A program made the translations under genes and the position numbers. The notes under the pieces were generated by a model that saw only the letters and a list, made by a program, of their open reading frames with translations, had not been told where the DNA came from and ran no database searches. From Sphaerolaimus hirsutus (lineage: Eukaryota > Nematoda > Chromadorea > Monhysterida > Sphaerolaimidae): a DNA stretch of 64,000 nucleotides. The stretch is taken from contig OZ038458.1 of assembly GCA_964036195.1 (NCBI GenBank), positions 6,138,001 to 6,202,000 of the forward strand. Direction: 5' to 3'. This document shows positions 10,715-22,569 of the stretch, piece after piece (the first letter of the stretch is position 1; every line of letters starts with the position of its first letter).

Positions 10715-11946
10715 AAGCGGGAATTAGAGCTCAGCGTCGATTCGACGTGAAATGATGACGTGAAATGTCGTCGTGAAATTACCGTATTTCTCCGTGTAAA
10801 CCGCCCCCCCCCGTGCACAACGCCCGGGGCGTTATACAGCTTTATAGCGCCCCCGGGGCGCTATGCTTGGTTTCAAAAACGTTAGCCAAGTAGAAATATT
10901 GAACATGACAAATCAAGCTGAATGGCAGTGAAACGTCCACTTGGTTTGGACTGTTTGAATGTTGTGCCATTCAGAACACATTGCTATTCCGCATAATGCA
11001 CGTTTTTCCATTGAATTCACTGCACGCTGGGAGGGAACTGAAAATTTAAGCAAAAATATGCCGTGTATAACGCCCCCATCCCAATGAATTAACACCCGGG
11101 TGTTATACAAGTTTTTAAAAAGGGTTCCTGAAAAGTGCCTCGGTTTTGTAAACACCTTCCCGGTCACGTCCGGCACCCATTTTTTGATTTTACTTCTCAC
11201 ATCATATACCCAGTTCTAGGGTGCCGCAGAGGCTGAAACTTGGGGGGATATTGGCGCAACCCCCCTCTACCTCGCATGAATTTGTGGGGTCGCCGCGACC
11301 CCCCTAATTCATGCGAGGTAGAGGGGGGTTGCGCCAATATCTCCCCCAAGTTTCAGCTTCTGGCGCGCCCTAGAACTGGAGATAGGGTGTCACAAGTACG
11401 ATCAAAAATAGGGTGCCGGACGTGACCGGGAAGGTGTTCATAACGCCCGGGCGGTTTACACGGAGAAATACGGTAATTACACGAGTGTGGATCATGCTAC
11501 GGGTCTACAATTTTCTAAGGATAATATATGAATCAATACCTTAATCGTGTCCAATACTGAGTGTTATCAGCCACAACTAGAGCAAATTGAAAAATTCAAT
11601 TTTTATCATTTCACGTCATCATCATTTCACGTCACAGTGTCAGGGAACAACTTGACATTTCACGTCAGACTGCTGCTTGCAATAGTCTGACGTGAAATGT
11701 CAAGTTGTTCCCTGACACTGTGACGTGAAATGATGATGACGTGAAATGATAAAAATTGAATTTTTCAATTCGCTCTAGTTGTGGCTGATAACACTCAGTA
11801 TTGGACACGTTTAAGGTATTGATTCATATATTATCCTTAGAAAATTGTAGACCCGTAGCATGATCCACACTCGTGTAAGTAATTTCACGACGTCATTTCA
11901 CGTCGTCATTTCACGTCGAATCGACGCTGAGCTCTAATTCCGGCTT
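10715..11946. repeat. Large fold-back, GACGTGAAATGATGACG family
   Basis: The inverted ends AAGCGGGAATTAGAGCTC and GAGCTCTAATTCCGGCTT bound near-perfect arms with GACGTGAAATGATGACG words, centred near 11670. Its left arm is interrupted by the nested element at 10780-11474. A third, one-armed copy lies at 12345-12578. Confidence 0.75.
10780..11474. mobile_element. Nested CTCCGTGTAAACCGCCC fold-back
   Basis: The ends TACCGTATTTCTCCGTGTAA and TTACACGGAGAAATACGGTA are inverted. The inner arms share AACACCTTCCCGGTCACGTC with the palindrome at 25606-27083. It sits in one arm of the older fold-back, whose other arm shows the uninterrupted sequence. Confidence 0.75.
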
Positions 11947-12344
11947 TCAAGCCGTTCAGTTGACAGACGGCTAGATAGTGATGCCTCTGTCATCTCTATC
12001 ACCATCAGGATTTAGAAAGGTTTTTTGATTTTAAGAAAATATAATTAAACATAATTTCAGAAGATCTCTCAAAAATGAAATTAATTTATCTTCTAATGAT
12101 TAATGAGAAGAGCCAGAAAATAACAAAAAAATAGATGCGATATTTTGGTTTCTTCTGATATTTTCAAAAATTTCAGAAAATCATGGCAAACATATAAAAA
12201 AATCTCTGGAATATCCTTCAAAAAATAACTTAAAAATCTGAAGTTTTTATTATTTTTCCTGACATTTTTCAACATAAATCTCACATTTATCAAACCGCCA
12301 TTTATCATTAATCGCCATGTTCACCAACATTTCGCCACCGACAC

Positions 12345-12578
12345 TGTGACGTGAAATGATGATGACGTGAAATGATAAAAATTGAATTTTTCAATTCGCT
12401 CTAGTTGTGGCTGATAACACTCAGTATTGGACACGATTAAGGTATTGATTCATATATTATCCTTAGAAAATTGTAGACCCGTAGCATGATCCACACTCGT
12501 GTAATTAATTTCACGACGTCATTTCACGTCATCATTTCACGTCGAATCGACGCTGAGCTCTAATTCCGGCCTTACCAC
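12345..12578. repeat. Solo arm of the GACGTGAAATGATGACG fold-back
   Basis: The segment is nearly identical to the right arm at 11717-11944 and to the inverse of the left arm, but it has no partner arm. Confidence 0.7.
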
Positions 12579-13062
12579 TATGAATATTTACCACAGGTAC
12601 AAACCGGGTCGCAAACAGTGGCTTGTGCAGTCGTCCAAAATGGCGTCCGTTTCGGCCGCAGGCGCATTCGCCACATTCTGAGCCAGTCTTTTCAGTCTTG
12701 CTGTGTGGCGCGCCTGTCAGCCAGGCGGCGACACGATGAACTGTGAACATGATCACTTGTGGAGGATGTGTTACACTTTTACATTAGGATTGATGTGCTG
12801 CTGTGCCTTTTTAGATATAGGTGAAACTTTTAGTACATTTGACACTTAATTTTTTTTATTAACTTTTTTCATCAAAATATGGTATGCGTACCGCAAATCC
12901 TCGAATAAGACCCCCTTGAATAATTCCCCCTGTTGGCGAGGTGAGGAAAAAATACCCCCCCCCCCCCCCCCCGAATAATTCCCCCCTCTGCATGAAAAGG
13001 ATAGCATACAAAAATACAAAAAATGTTGGCCTATGGCAGCGACAGTAGATACATGATGTGTA

Positions 13063-14226
13063 CAACGATGGGTAAGTTCTCCAAAAAAAAACACTTTCTG
13101 TGTTTTGAGTTTTTCAAAAATGAATACCTGTGTTTTGAGTTTTTTTCTCGAAAAAAACTTGAGTAACTCTGTTTTTATTTCTGTGTTTTTTGTAAAAACT
13201 CGAGTTTTTTGAGTTTTTTTCTAAAAAACTCGAGTTTTTTCCAAAAAATTCGAGTTTCCCCCCAGAAAATTTCGATTTACAGCATTTCGATCTGGAATTG
13301 GTCTTGTCGATCTGGTTTTTGTATAAAATATTGGTTTTACACACGTTTTGACCCCACATAACATTTGTGTATTCATTCAAATGTCAAAAAAGTCCATAAA
13401 AATGTCCACAATGAGGACAGCAACATCACAACACCAGCAACAAAATGCCCAGAAACGACAATTTATGCAGTACTCCAAAACTCTTCAATGGATGTGCGCT
13501 GTATGGTAGACAACAGAATTGATTTGAACTACAACTACCATTTACCTCGAAATACCCCCATGGGAGTTTATTATTTCATCAGAAAGTTTTGTAAGGATCA
13601 TAGAAAATAGTAGGCATTTATGTACCCAAAACAGGTTATAAATGCATACAAACAGGATGTATTTGAAATAAATGTGTAGATAGCTACACAACCTTTATGG
13701 CTGCGATACAAATTAGCTGTAATAAATACATCATGTACATTGGATACATGATGTACATCATCCCGTAGGGGGCTATTTTGAGGGTGGGGGGCTTATTATT
13801 TCACCAGTCCATTTTGAGGGGGGTTAATTCAAGGGGGGTTAATTCGAGGTAATAAGGTATACTTAAATGTTGAAACTTAAATTGTCAAATCCACCATGAG
13901 ATGTGTATGCCATCTTGAATTTCTTTTTTGTACCATTATAAAATATGAATACATTATGTACATATTTACATACTATACATGCTTATCTTATCTTTTTTAG
14001 TTTAACTGAATTAATGTGCATTCAACCGCTTCGCTGAAAAAAAACACAAAAACTCAAAAAAACTTTTCTGTGTTTCCGTGTTTCTGTGTTTCTGTGTTCT
14101 CCAAAAAAAAACTCATTTGAGTTTTGAGTTTTTCAAAATTTATGAGTTTCCGTGTTTCTGTGTAAAACAAAAACACAGAAACTCAATGAGTTTCTGTGTT
14201 CAATTTCTGTGTTTTTTCCATCGTTG
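13063..14226. mobile_element. hAT-like element, CAACGATGG ends, filled with ACACAGAAACTC words
   Basis: The ends CAACGATGG and CCATCGTTG are flanked by a perfect 8-bp duplication GATGTGTA (13055-13062 and 14227-14234). Both subterminal regions are irregular repeats of TTTCTGTGTTTT, AAAAACTCGAG and their complements. Confidence 0.8.
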
Positions 14227-14409
14227 GATGTGTATGCAGCATACACACATCTTCTTGTTGTTAGAACACTAAATACCTGAATTACATGAGTTTACAGACT
14301 GCATCCATACAATGGATTAAGTCCCAGTTGGGAACTGGGAAAAAAGTCCCCCTTGAATAACTCCCTCCCCCCTCCTAAGAAACTTGTGACAAAAAAAATA
14401 ACGCCCCTG

Positions 14410-15045
14410 GGGCCAGACTTAATTCTCCCTACATATTTGTAGGGTAGGGCGTACGCCCGATAGATTTTTTAAAACTTCAGCCGCATCGACGCACATGCAC
14501 CGAGAGCAAGGCGGTTTGTAAAATATACGAAACCATCCCTTAAGGTCGCCGATATTGCAATATGACGTATATCACTTCGATTTTGGCACCGAAATCATGA
14601 TTTCGTCATTTCTTAGCCGTCGGCCAATTCGTTTTTTATTTTATTTTGTCCGGCGGGTTACTCGCATAAGTCCGCTCTTGTGTAGTCAGGTGGTCACTTT
14701 TTTAGTGTTCACTGTCTGCAACCAAAACCATGAGGGCAGCGACAAGAAAGAAATGCATGCACGAGCGTACAAAAGCGCGACTTATGCGAGTAACCCGCCC
14801 GACAAAATAAAATAAAAAGCGATTTGGCAGACGGCCAAGAAATGACGAAATAGTGATTTCCGGGCCAAAATCGAAGCGATATACGTCATATTGCAATATC
14901 GGCGACTTTAAGGGATGGTTTCGTATATTTTACAAACCGCCTTGCTCTCGGTGCATGTGCGTCGATGCGGCTGAACTTTAAAAAATCTATCGGGCGTACG
15001 CCCTACCCCACAAATATGTAGGGAGAATTATATCTGGCCCCTGGG
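14410..15045. repeat. Long inverted repeat with about 290-bp arms
   Basis: The left arm opens GGGGCCAGACTTAATTCTCC and the right arm closes GGAGAATTATATCTGGCCCC. Between them the arms match closely through GGGCGTACGCCCGATAGA and GCCGATATTGCAATATGACG. The centre lies near 14728. Confidence 0.75.
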
Positions 15046-15443
15046 GTCTTATTCGAGGATTTAGGGTATATATGTATTCACATTTTTTTGCCACTATTAT
15101 AAAAACGTATCTCGCATATTGAATATTCATGTGTTATTTTTTGCAACTCGTGCAATATGATGAGTGTGGTTAAAACCATAAACTAGTAGGATCACAATGA
15201 CATAAATATTTAGGTATAAATATTTGACTGTTATATATATGCTGGTGCCAAGTCAAAGATAGAACTGACATGAAGCATGGTATTTCTATTTTACCTTTTT
15301 AATAATTGCAGTATGCTGATAGTCAAGTCACAAGTAAAGCTTAAAATGGAAAGCTACTTTACATACTATTTATGACTTTAACCATTACTTATTTTACTTG
15401 TTTTGTCACTTGTTCCGTGGCCAAATTTCTCCCAGCTGCCCCA

Positions 15444-16358
15444 TTAAGAGTAAAAGGAACAAAAGCATTTTGAACCTATTCCAAACGTTGCAAATGCTCT
15501 ATTCCTAATGCCTCTGTTGAAAAACAAAAATATATATGGATTTACCAAGCTATTTAGTATGTTGCTTGAATTAAATGCTGCATTTGACCACAACTTACTT
15601 ACTCTTGGAACAAGAAAGAAAAATGGTACAGATGATAAAAACTGACACATCCAGATAAGAAATGCTTGAACTAGCAGTTTCATCTCTACATGGACCCTAT
15701 TTGAATTGTGCACACAGCTATTTTTCCTCTGCCGCAATAAAGATAAGTACAAGACCGAGTAGAGTAAAAAGGACAGTACTGGCAGCAAAATGTGCCAGCA
15801 AATGTAGAATTTATAAACTGGGTGTGAAAAATCAGTACAATTAAAGCTAATCATGAAAGTTGATGTTGATTCAATAAAAAACACACAGCCTGCAAACATG
15901 TACATCACTGACATCAGACCTGTGACAATCAAAATGGTAAAAATGGGTAGAAATTTTACATGCTTTTCATCCAGAAACATTTTACCAATGAAGGAGTTTG
16001 CCAAAAATGGTATGAAAGCCTCTGTACCACCTAAAAACCTATTGATTGATATGATTGTGATCATCAATGTGATGTAATTATAGTCAAAACCTTCTGTTAT
16101 ATGGAAAGAAGAATGTATCACATCTCCATATAAATGGATCCCAGTCCATGCTGCAGGACATATCACAAACAAGTAAACCAACAACATGTAGATATCTCCA
16201 ATTGCCAGGTACATTGATAATGAATAAAATGTATGTGTGAATTCTTTGTGCTTGTCTTTTAGTACAATATAGACCACCAGTAAATATGGAAAAAGTCCAA
16301 GTAGAGCAAATGCTGCCCATATTGAAGCCCAAATTTTCCTCTCAGTTTCTGCCTCCAT
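15444..16358 (-). CDS. Seven-transmembrane chemoreceptor-like GPCR, copy 2
   Basis: The 304-codon intronless paralogue of the receptor at 5542-6486 shares most residues throughout, including seven hydrophobic segments, SINRF after segment 3, NCTDF in an extracellular loop and SLVNPYIF in segment 7. It is predicted to be a plasma-membrane receptor with unknown ligand. Compared with copy 1, one extra A after GIGS changes the frame, so the tail reads GIGSKCFCSFYS instead of GIGSNAVLPFTLDA and is shorter; the 3' nucleotide sequence still aligns with copy 1 past the stop. The 7TM core is intact, so it may still work. A hAT-like element (16598-19797) later entered its 5' flank and separates it from sequence still shared with copy 1. 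Confidence 0.8.
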   Translation of the reverse strand: MEAETERKIWASIWAAFALLGLFPYLLVVYIVLKDKHKEFTHTFYSLSMYLAIGDIYMLLVYLFVICPAAWTGIHLYGDVIHSSFHITEGFDYNYITLMITIISINRFLGGTEAFIPFLANSFIGKMFLDEKHVKFLPIFTILIVTGLMSVMYMFAGCVFFIESTSTFMISFNCTDFSHPVYKFYICWHILLPVLSFLLYSVLYLSLLRQRKNSCVHNSNRVHVEMKLLVQAFLIWMCQFLSSVPFFFLVPRVSKLWSNAAFNSSNILNSLVNPYIFLFFNRGIRNRAFATFGIGSKCFCSFYS

Positions 16359-16782
16359 GTTGGGCCTCCAATACCTATGTCAACTTTTGACAATAACTGT
16401 CAACTGAAATATTCTGGAGTCAAAATTGAAGATGGATTTTTGTTGTTAGAAATTAAGCTATTTATTTGAACCGAGATAAATTTATCCGAGTGTCGATGTG
16501 GGAAAACAAAAATATTTTCAGAACAAATAGATACTGCCAGCAATTTAATTTTTTTGTTTAGTGAGCAAACATAAGTGGGAATGGGATGTGTCTGTTCCAG
16601 GGACGTATCCAGGATTTTTGAGCGGGGGGCTGTTTGTTTACGCAGATTCGCGAACGGGGGGGGGGGGCCTAAAATTTTGCCTACAGAGTGACGGTATGGC
16701 GCCATGGCACCGGCGCCATTCGTTGCCATTGGCGTTGACGCTGGCGCCAAGAGTCGCTGTATATGTATGTAAATATACATAT

Positions 16783-19558
16783 GAAGGGTGTGCTTCTAAA
16801 AGTACCGATCTACAAATTTGTCAATTTTGAGTTAAGACCATTTTTGGGGTACCCATAGGAAAGCGCTTCAAAAAAATTAAAAAAAGTGGGGGGTGAAAAT
16901 GCATTTTGAGATACGGGGGGTCGACAAATGCCAAAAAATGACAAAAAACAGTTTCTGAAATTTTTAAAGTACCGATCTACAAGCCTTTTCAGGTTTTGTA
17001 TCTTACAAAGTACCGATCTACACACTTTTTCCAAAATTGTTTTTTTAAATGTACCGATCTGCACATTATTTTTTGTGCTTCTAAATGTACCGATGTCAGA
17101 TCAGCATTTCTCAGGGCACAAACTCATTTTGTGCTTTTTTAGTACTGATAAAAGTACCGATCTACAATGAAAGAAATTGTTTTTCTGAAAGTACCGATGT
17201 TAGATCGGTACTTTCAAATGCACAATTTTTTTCAATAATTCTGAAAGTACCGATCTGCATGTAGATCGGTACTTCTATTTGCACAAACTTGAAAATTTTA
17301 TTTTTGTGTGCTGTAGATCGGTACTTTTAGAAGCACACATTGGAAAAAAGTCCTGATAATTGAAAAATGAAGCTAAAATGAGTAATTCCAAATGTACCGA
17401 TCTGCATGTAGATCAGTACTTCTATTTGCACAAACTTGAAAATTTTATTTTTGTGTGCTGTAGATCGGTACTTTTAGAAGCACACATTGGAAAAAAAGTC
17501 CTGATAATTGAAAAATGAAGCTAAAATGAGTAATTCCAAATGTACTGATCTGCATGTAGATCAGTACTTCTATTTGCACAAACTTGAAAATTTTATTTTT
17601 GTGTGCTGTAGATCCGTACTTTTAGAAGCACACATTGGAAAAAAAGTCCTGATAATTGAAAAATGAAGCTAAAATGAGTAATTCCGAATGTATCGATCTG
17701 CATGTAGATCGGTACTTTTATTCGCATTTAAAAAAAAAAATTTTTTGTGCTGTAAATCGGTACTTCTAGAAGCACACATAGGAAAAAAATCCTGAAAATT
17801 GAAAAATGAAGCTAAAATGAGTAATTCCGAATGTACCGATCTGCATGTAGATCGGTACTTTTATTTGCACAAATTTTGAACTTTTATTTTTCTACTGTAG
17901 ATCGGTACTTCTAGAAGCACACCTTGGAAAAAAGTTCGCTTTTCATCAAAATGAAGCCAAAATGAGTAATTCTGAATGTACCGATCTTCATGTAGATCAG
18001 TACTTTTAATTGAACAAATTTAGAAATTTTATTTTTGTGCTGTAGATCAGTACTTCTAGAAGTACACCTTGGAACAAAGGTCACTTTTAATCAAAATAAA
18101 GCCAAAACGGAATTCTGAACTTACTGATCTGCATGTAGATCGGTACTTCTTTTTGCACAAATTTAAAAAAAAATCATTCTTGCTGTAGATAGGTACTTCT
18201 AATAGCACACATCAGAAAATGTGCCTAAAAATTGCAAATTAACACAAAATTCTGAAGGTGCCGATATACATGTAGATTGGTACTTCTTTTTGCACAAATT
18301 TGAAACTTTCATTTTCAGCACTGTAGATCGGTACGTTTAACAACAAACATCACAGAAAAGTGCTTCAAAATCGAAAAATGTGCAAATATATGAAATTTCG
18401 ATTCACAAAAACATATTCATTTTACATGTGCAAATCGAAATTTTGATTTGCAAAAAAAATATTTATTTTACATGTGCAAATCAAAATTTTGATTCTGAAA
18501 AAAAAAATATTTATTTTATATGTGCAAATCGAAATTTCGATTCGCCAACAAATATTTATTTTACATGTGCAAATTGAAATTTCGATTCGCAAAAAATATT
18601 CATTTTACATGTGCAAATTGAAATTTTGATTCACAAAAAAATATTTATTTTACATGTGCAAATCGAAATTTCGATTTGCAAAAAATATTCATTTTACATG
18701 TACAAATCAAAATTTTGATTGGCAAAAAATTATCATTTTACATGTGCAAATCAAAATTTCGATTCGCAAAAAATATTCATTTTACATGTGCAAATCAAAA
18801 TTTCAATTCGCAAAAAAAATCATTTTACACATGCAAATTGAAATTTCGATTTGCAAAAATCATTCATTTTACATGTGCAAATCAAAATTTCGATTTGCTA
18901 AAAATATTTATTTTACTTGTGCAAATTGAAATTTCGATTTGCAAAAAATATTTATTTTACATGTGCAAATCGAAATTTCGATTTGCAAAAAAATTCATTT
19001 TACATGTGTAAATCGAAATTTTGATTTGCAAAAAATATTCATTTTACATGTGCAAATCGAAATTTCTATTTGCAAAAATACTGTTTTAGTGCCCATTGTA
19101 CATTGAATTCAAACATTTGTGCTTCTAAAAGTACGGATCTACATTTTGTACTTCAAAAAGTACTGATCTGCCATAAAAATGTGTTTTTTCTTAAATGTGC
19201 TTTTAAAAGTACCGATGTACATGAAATGCAACTATTTGTGCTTTCATAAAGTACCAATCTACAGTTTGTGCTTTTAAAAGTACCGATCTTCTTAAATGTT
19301 TCCTAATTGTGCCTATAAAAGTACCGATCTACAGTAAATTAATGGCATCACTATTACAAAATTTTATATAGCTAGTGTTACGTGTATAATCGAAGATTAT
19401 ACCCATGCATGTGGATACCCAACAATATACCCTAAATACCCATACCCAAAATTCCTATACCCAATACCCATGTATGGGTATTGCATACTCCAAACATTCA
19501 ATCGCGATTATCTCAAAATCGATTTTTCGTAGATCGGTACTTTTAGAAGCACACCCTT
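16783..19558. repeat. Fold-back filled with GTACCGATCTAC words
   Basis: The inverted ends GAAGGGTGTGCTTCTAAAAG and CTTTTAGAAGCACACCCTTC bound many copies of GTACCGATCTAC and GTAGATCGGTAC. Between 17180 and 18350 these recur with a spacing of roughly 110-130 bp, joined by a conserved spacer (AAAAATGAAGCTAAAATGAG). Confidence 0.75.
18378..19082. repeat. Tandem satellite, about 42-43 bp unit
   Basis: About 16 tandem units of the form TTTACATGTGCAAAT-CGAAATTTCGATT-GCAAAAAATATTCA. Each carries the palindrome AAATCGAAATTTCGATTT and the palindrome ACATGT. Drift between units is moderate (C to T changes, A-run length). It occupies the middle of the fold-back at 16783-19558. Confidence 0.85.
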
Positions 19559-19805
19559 CATATATACTCAGCGGAAGGCACACCTTGATGGCATTTTCAG
19601 CTATATGCATGTGCAGAGGTCAATCCGCAGAAAATACCTTATGTGTAATGGAAGATTGCGCGCTTGCGCTTAAAAAATTTTATGGATACCTCGCAAATTC
19701 CACCCCAAAATCGCATTTTCCTGGGAATTTTCTGGTCTCACCCCGGGAAGGGGGGGGGGGGCTGCAGCCCCCTCCGCCCCCCCTGGATACGTCCTTGGTC
19801 TGTTC

Positions 19806-20754
19806 GCACACGCAAATACGATTTTTAGATAAAATTTGTTAGCTCACAAAAACGGTCGAGTGAAGTTGGGTAATTTATGGTAAGTAACTATTACCGGCAC
19901 CGCGAAATATGGCACCGAACCGCATAAAAAAGGATCCGTGGAACCAGTATTTACATTGACCTGAAAAAATGCACATAATTTACTGGGTAAATACATTTAC
20001 ATTTCCTCTGAAATACCTAGTACCTGTACTCCCAGTACCTGAGTACAGAAAATTTATTTAAGCAATTTCAATATGGGATATAAAAAGTTATGTATTCCTT
20101 TTGAAAAAAAGTTAAATGTGTGGTAAAAATATCAATGGAAAGTGAGGAGTAAAGTTTAGGAGTTGCAAAAGTAAAGTTAAAACACTGCTCTTGTGGAACT
20201 GGTCCCTGGTTTGTTTTGTTAAAAGTTTGCATCTTGCTCGTGAAAGGAGCTCTTTGTTTACTTAATTGAAAATTTGTTTCTGGTGTCATCATTACTATAT
20301 TTGGATGTGTTGTCTTTGTCATGTTGTTATTGCAACTTTTTGTTGCTAAAAATAGAAACCTTGAAGAATTCATATCATTTTCCCATGGAAATAAATACTT
20401 ACATTATAAAAAACCTTTTACGTTTCCCCAGAAATAGATCCTATCATTGTCTATCATCGTTGATTGACAACTGTAAAGTGTCAGGTGTCAATTAAATTGA
20501 CGAAAAAAACGCTGGACAAAAGGGAAAATCTTCTATGAACCCTTCCGCTCGCATATTCCGCATGATAAACATCAGCCATTTTTTGGTTATTTTCCATGGA
20601 CTTAAAAAGTGCAGCAGATGTCAAGCGAAGACGTTTCAAGGCAAATTTATTTTTAACGATTCCTCGAATACAAAATAAATATGGCTATTTTATCAAACGA
20701 CCAAATAGAAACAGCGTTGGCACATAAAAATGAAAAAACAACAGGGGGCAGTGC
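19806..20754. other. Intergenic DNA
   Basis: The first 90 bp continues the duplicated 5' flank of receptor copy 2. A minus-strand frame of 101 codons at 20068-20373 has no other support. The rest shows nothing recognisable. Confidence 0.3.
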
Positions 20755-21112
20755 CGAATCCCGTAAAGTGTAACGTCAAGTGTCAAATGTCATGCAACTT
20801 TTCAATAAAAATAACAAAGAAAATTTTTTATAACTGAGCTTTTCTCGTTTTGCATGACATTATAAATATTTGTATGAAGTTTTGCATGCCATTTGACAAA
20901 TTTGTATACCGTTTTGCATGATGTTTGACGAATTTGTATAACGTTTTGCATGACGTTTGACAAATTTGTATAACGTTTTGAATGACATTTGACGAATTTG
21001 TATAACGTTTTGCATGACGTTTGACAAATTTGTATGACATTTGACAAATTTGTATGACGTTTTGCATGACATTTAACACATAATTAACACTTTACAGGGT
21101 GCGGGACTGCCG
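20755..21112. repeat. CCCTGTAAAATGTCA-family MITE with internal tandem units
   Basis: The ends GGGCAGTGCCGAATCCCG and GGTGCGGGACTGCCGA are inverted. The interior has about nine units of GACAAATTTGTATAACGTTTTGCAT (23-30 bp), which account for several repetitive frames there. Confidence 0.7.
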
Positions 21113-21663
21113 AAGGAAAGAATCAGTTTCACTCAAAAAATTCAGATAATAAACGGTCAAATCTTTCGAATTATGGCGATCAGGCTGCCCATGCATTTGC
21201 ATATGTAAAATCTGGAGTGATAAAAGTGAGAATATAATTCTCTTTTCACAGCTTCACCTTCGCGAAACTTACTCTTAACCTTGTGACTATGGTTTTCCAT
21301 AAGCAAATGTACGTGGCATGCGGATAAATTTTAAACAATTTAAAAACACAGATATTATGAAGTGTTTATTTATAAACCAATTATGCAGGATATAAATTCG
21401 TTTGTGAGCGGCTGTAAAAATTCAAACAGTCGTTGGAATGCATTTCGATGCTCACCGATAAATTATGTTCTCAGTTGAACAATTCAGTTGACTGTGAAAT
21501 AATCACATTTAAATAGGTGTACTGACAAGATTGTCATCATACTGACATGAATGTGAAAAATACCCAATGAAGTGTAACGCGGCGATAAAATCGAATAAAT
21601 TTTTAGACAGTAGATATCTGATCAAACAAAACGTGTGCAAATAATTTCACTGAAACATAAATA

Positions 21664-22083
21664 TACCGTATTTCCTCGAAATACCCCCCCCCCTTGGAAT
21701 ACCCCGCCCTCGTTTGACCCCCCCCCCTCTCGAGAACACTATGAAACAATCACCCCCCCTCGAAATACCCCCCCAGATTGAGTGTAAAGAGAACGTACAT
21801 GACAAATACTGCAGTATGTGTTCTGTGTAGTGCAGAACACACGTTAAAACAGTGTCGGAATCACGTTATACCATCTACGTACTAATATTAGTCTACAGGA
21901 GTCTATACATGTCAGTTATTGATGCATTTTTCTACCCCAGCGCACATCACAAACAACGATTTTGTACTACGATTTCAAAAAATTTCTTGCGAAATAATAA
22001 CCCCCCCCCCTCGAAATACCCCCCCCCTCTCGGGAGCACTATGAAACAATCACCCCCGGGGGGTATTTCGAGGAAATACGGTA
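21664..22083. repeat. Fold-back, CCTCGAAATACCCCC family
   Basis: TACCGTATTTCCTCGAAA at the left and TTTCGAGGAAATACGGTA at the right, with the family unit GAGTGTAAAGAGAACGTACATGAC inside. It is close in sequence to the element at 974-1303. Confidence 0.75.
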
Positions 22084-22569
22084 TACATTCTCATAAAAAA
22101 TACAAATTCTATAAAAATACAGCCGATGAAGTGACAAAATAAAAAATAAACATCTGATTATCAAGGACAAAATGCAACTCTTCTACACTCAAACAATGAA
22201 AAACTCACAATAATATGGCTGGATTTCGAACTCCATTTAGAACACTTGACTCTGTTGAGATTTGAAACTTCCCGCGGAGACTGGGTCCTCTGGTAGTGAC
22301 CTGATGTGAAGAGAAGCGTGAAAGGTAAGTATGTAGCTGATACAAGTTCCACTTCTGGTCGCGGTATTGACGTTTTAGCATTTGTAATGCGGCATTGGCA
22401 TGTTTCCAATATTTTCTGTCATCTATTAGCTTCTGTGGATGACATAAAAAATCTGATGAGGTACACAGAATTTAATGAACCAATATAAAGGGCCGAACCG
22501 ATTTCCAGCGTGAATACCATAATCACAGAAACCCCAACAATCACCAAACCGCAACCGCAGGACCCGCAC
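22084..22569. other. Downstream flank of MAP7, nothing recognised
   Basis: No further exon with supporting splice sites was found on the minus strand downstream of the MAP7 stop. Confidence 0.3.

Larger units (their letters stand above)
12890..15067. repeat. Composite CCTCGAATAAG element
   Basis: The left end TACCGCAAATCCTCGAATAAG and right end CTTATTCGAGGATTTAGGGTA bracket the younger hAT-like element at 13063-14226 and the long fold-back at 14410-15045. Another fragment of the same kind, about 13535-13858, lies inside the hAT. Confidence 0.5.
16598..19797. mobile_element. hAT-like element, CAGGGACGTATCC ends, carrying a nested array
   Basis: The ends CAGGGACGTATCCAGG and CCTGGATACGTCCTTG are flanked by a perfect 8-bp duplication GTCTGTTC (16590-16597 and 19798-19805). 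Subterminal parts are G- or C-rich. Most of its length is a second fold-back at about 16783-19558. The homologous site in receptor copy 1 (near 6717) is empty, so the insertion is younger than the gene duplication. Confidence 0.85.

Noticed and set aside
18380-19011. Overlapping repetitive frames (FTCANQNFDS type)
   Set aside because: They are translations of the 42-bp satellite, open in several frames at once.
18378-19082. CRISPR-like array of regular units
   Set aside because: There are no unique spacers; it is a continuous palindromic satellite inside a transposon in a eukaryotic genome.
20802-21079. Three repetitive minus-strand frames (CQTSCKTLYKFVK type)
   Set aside because: They are translations of the tandem units of the CCCTGTAAAATGTCA-family element, open in all three frames.
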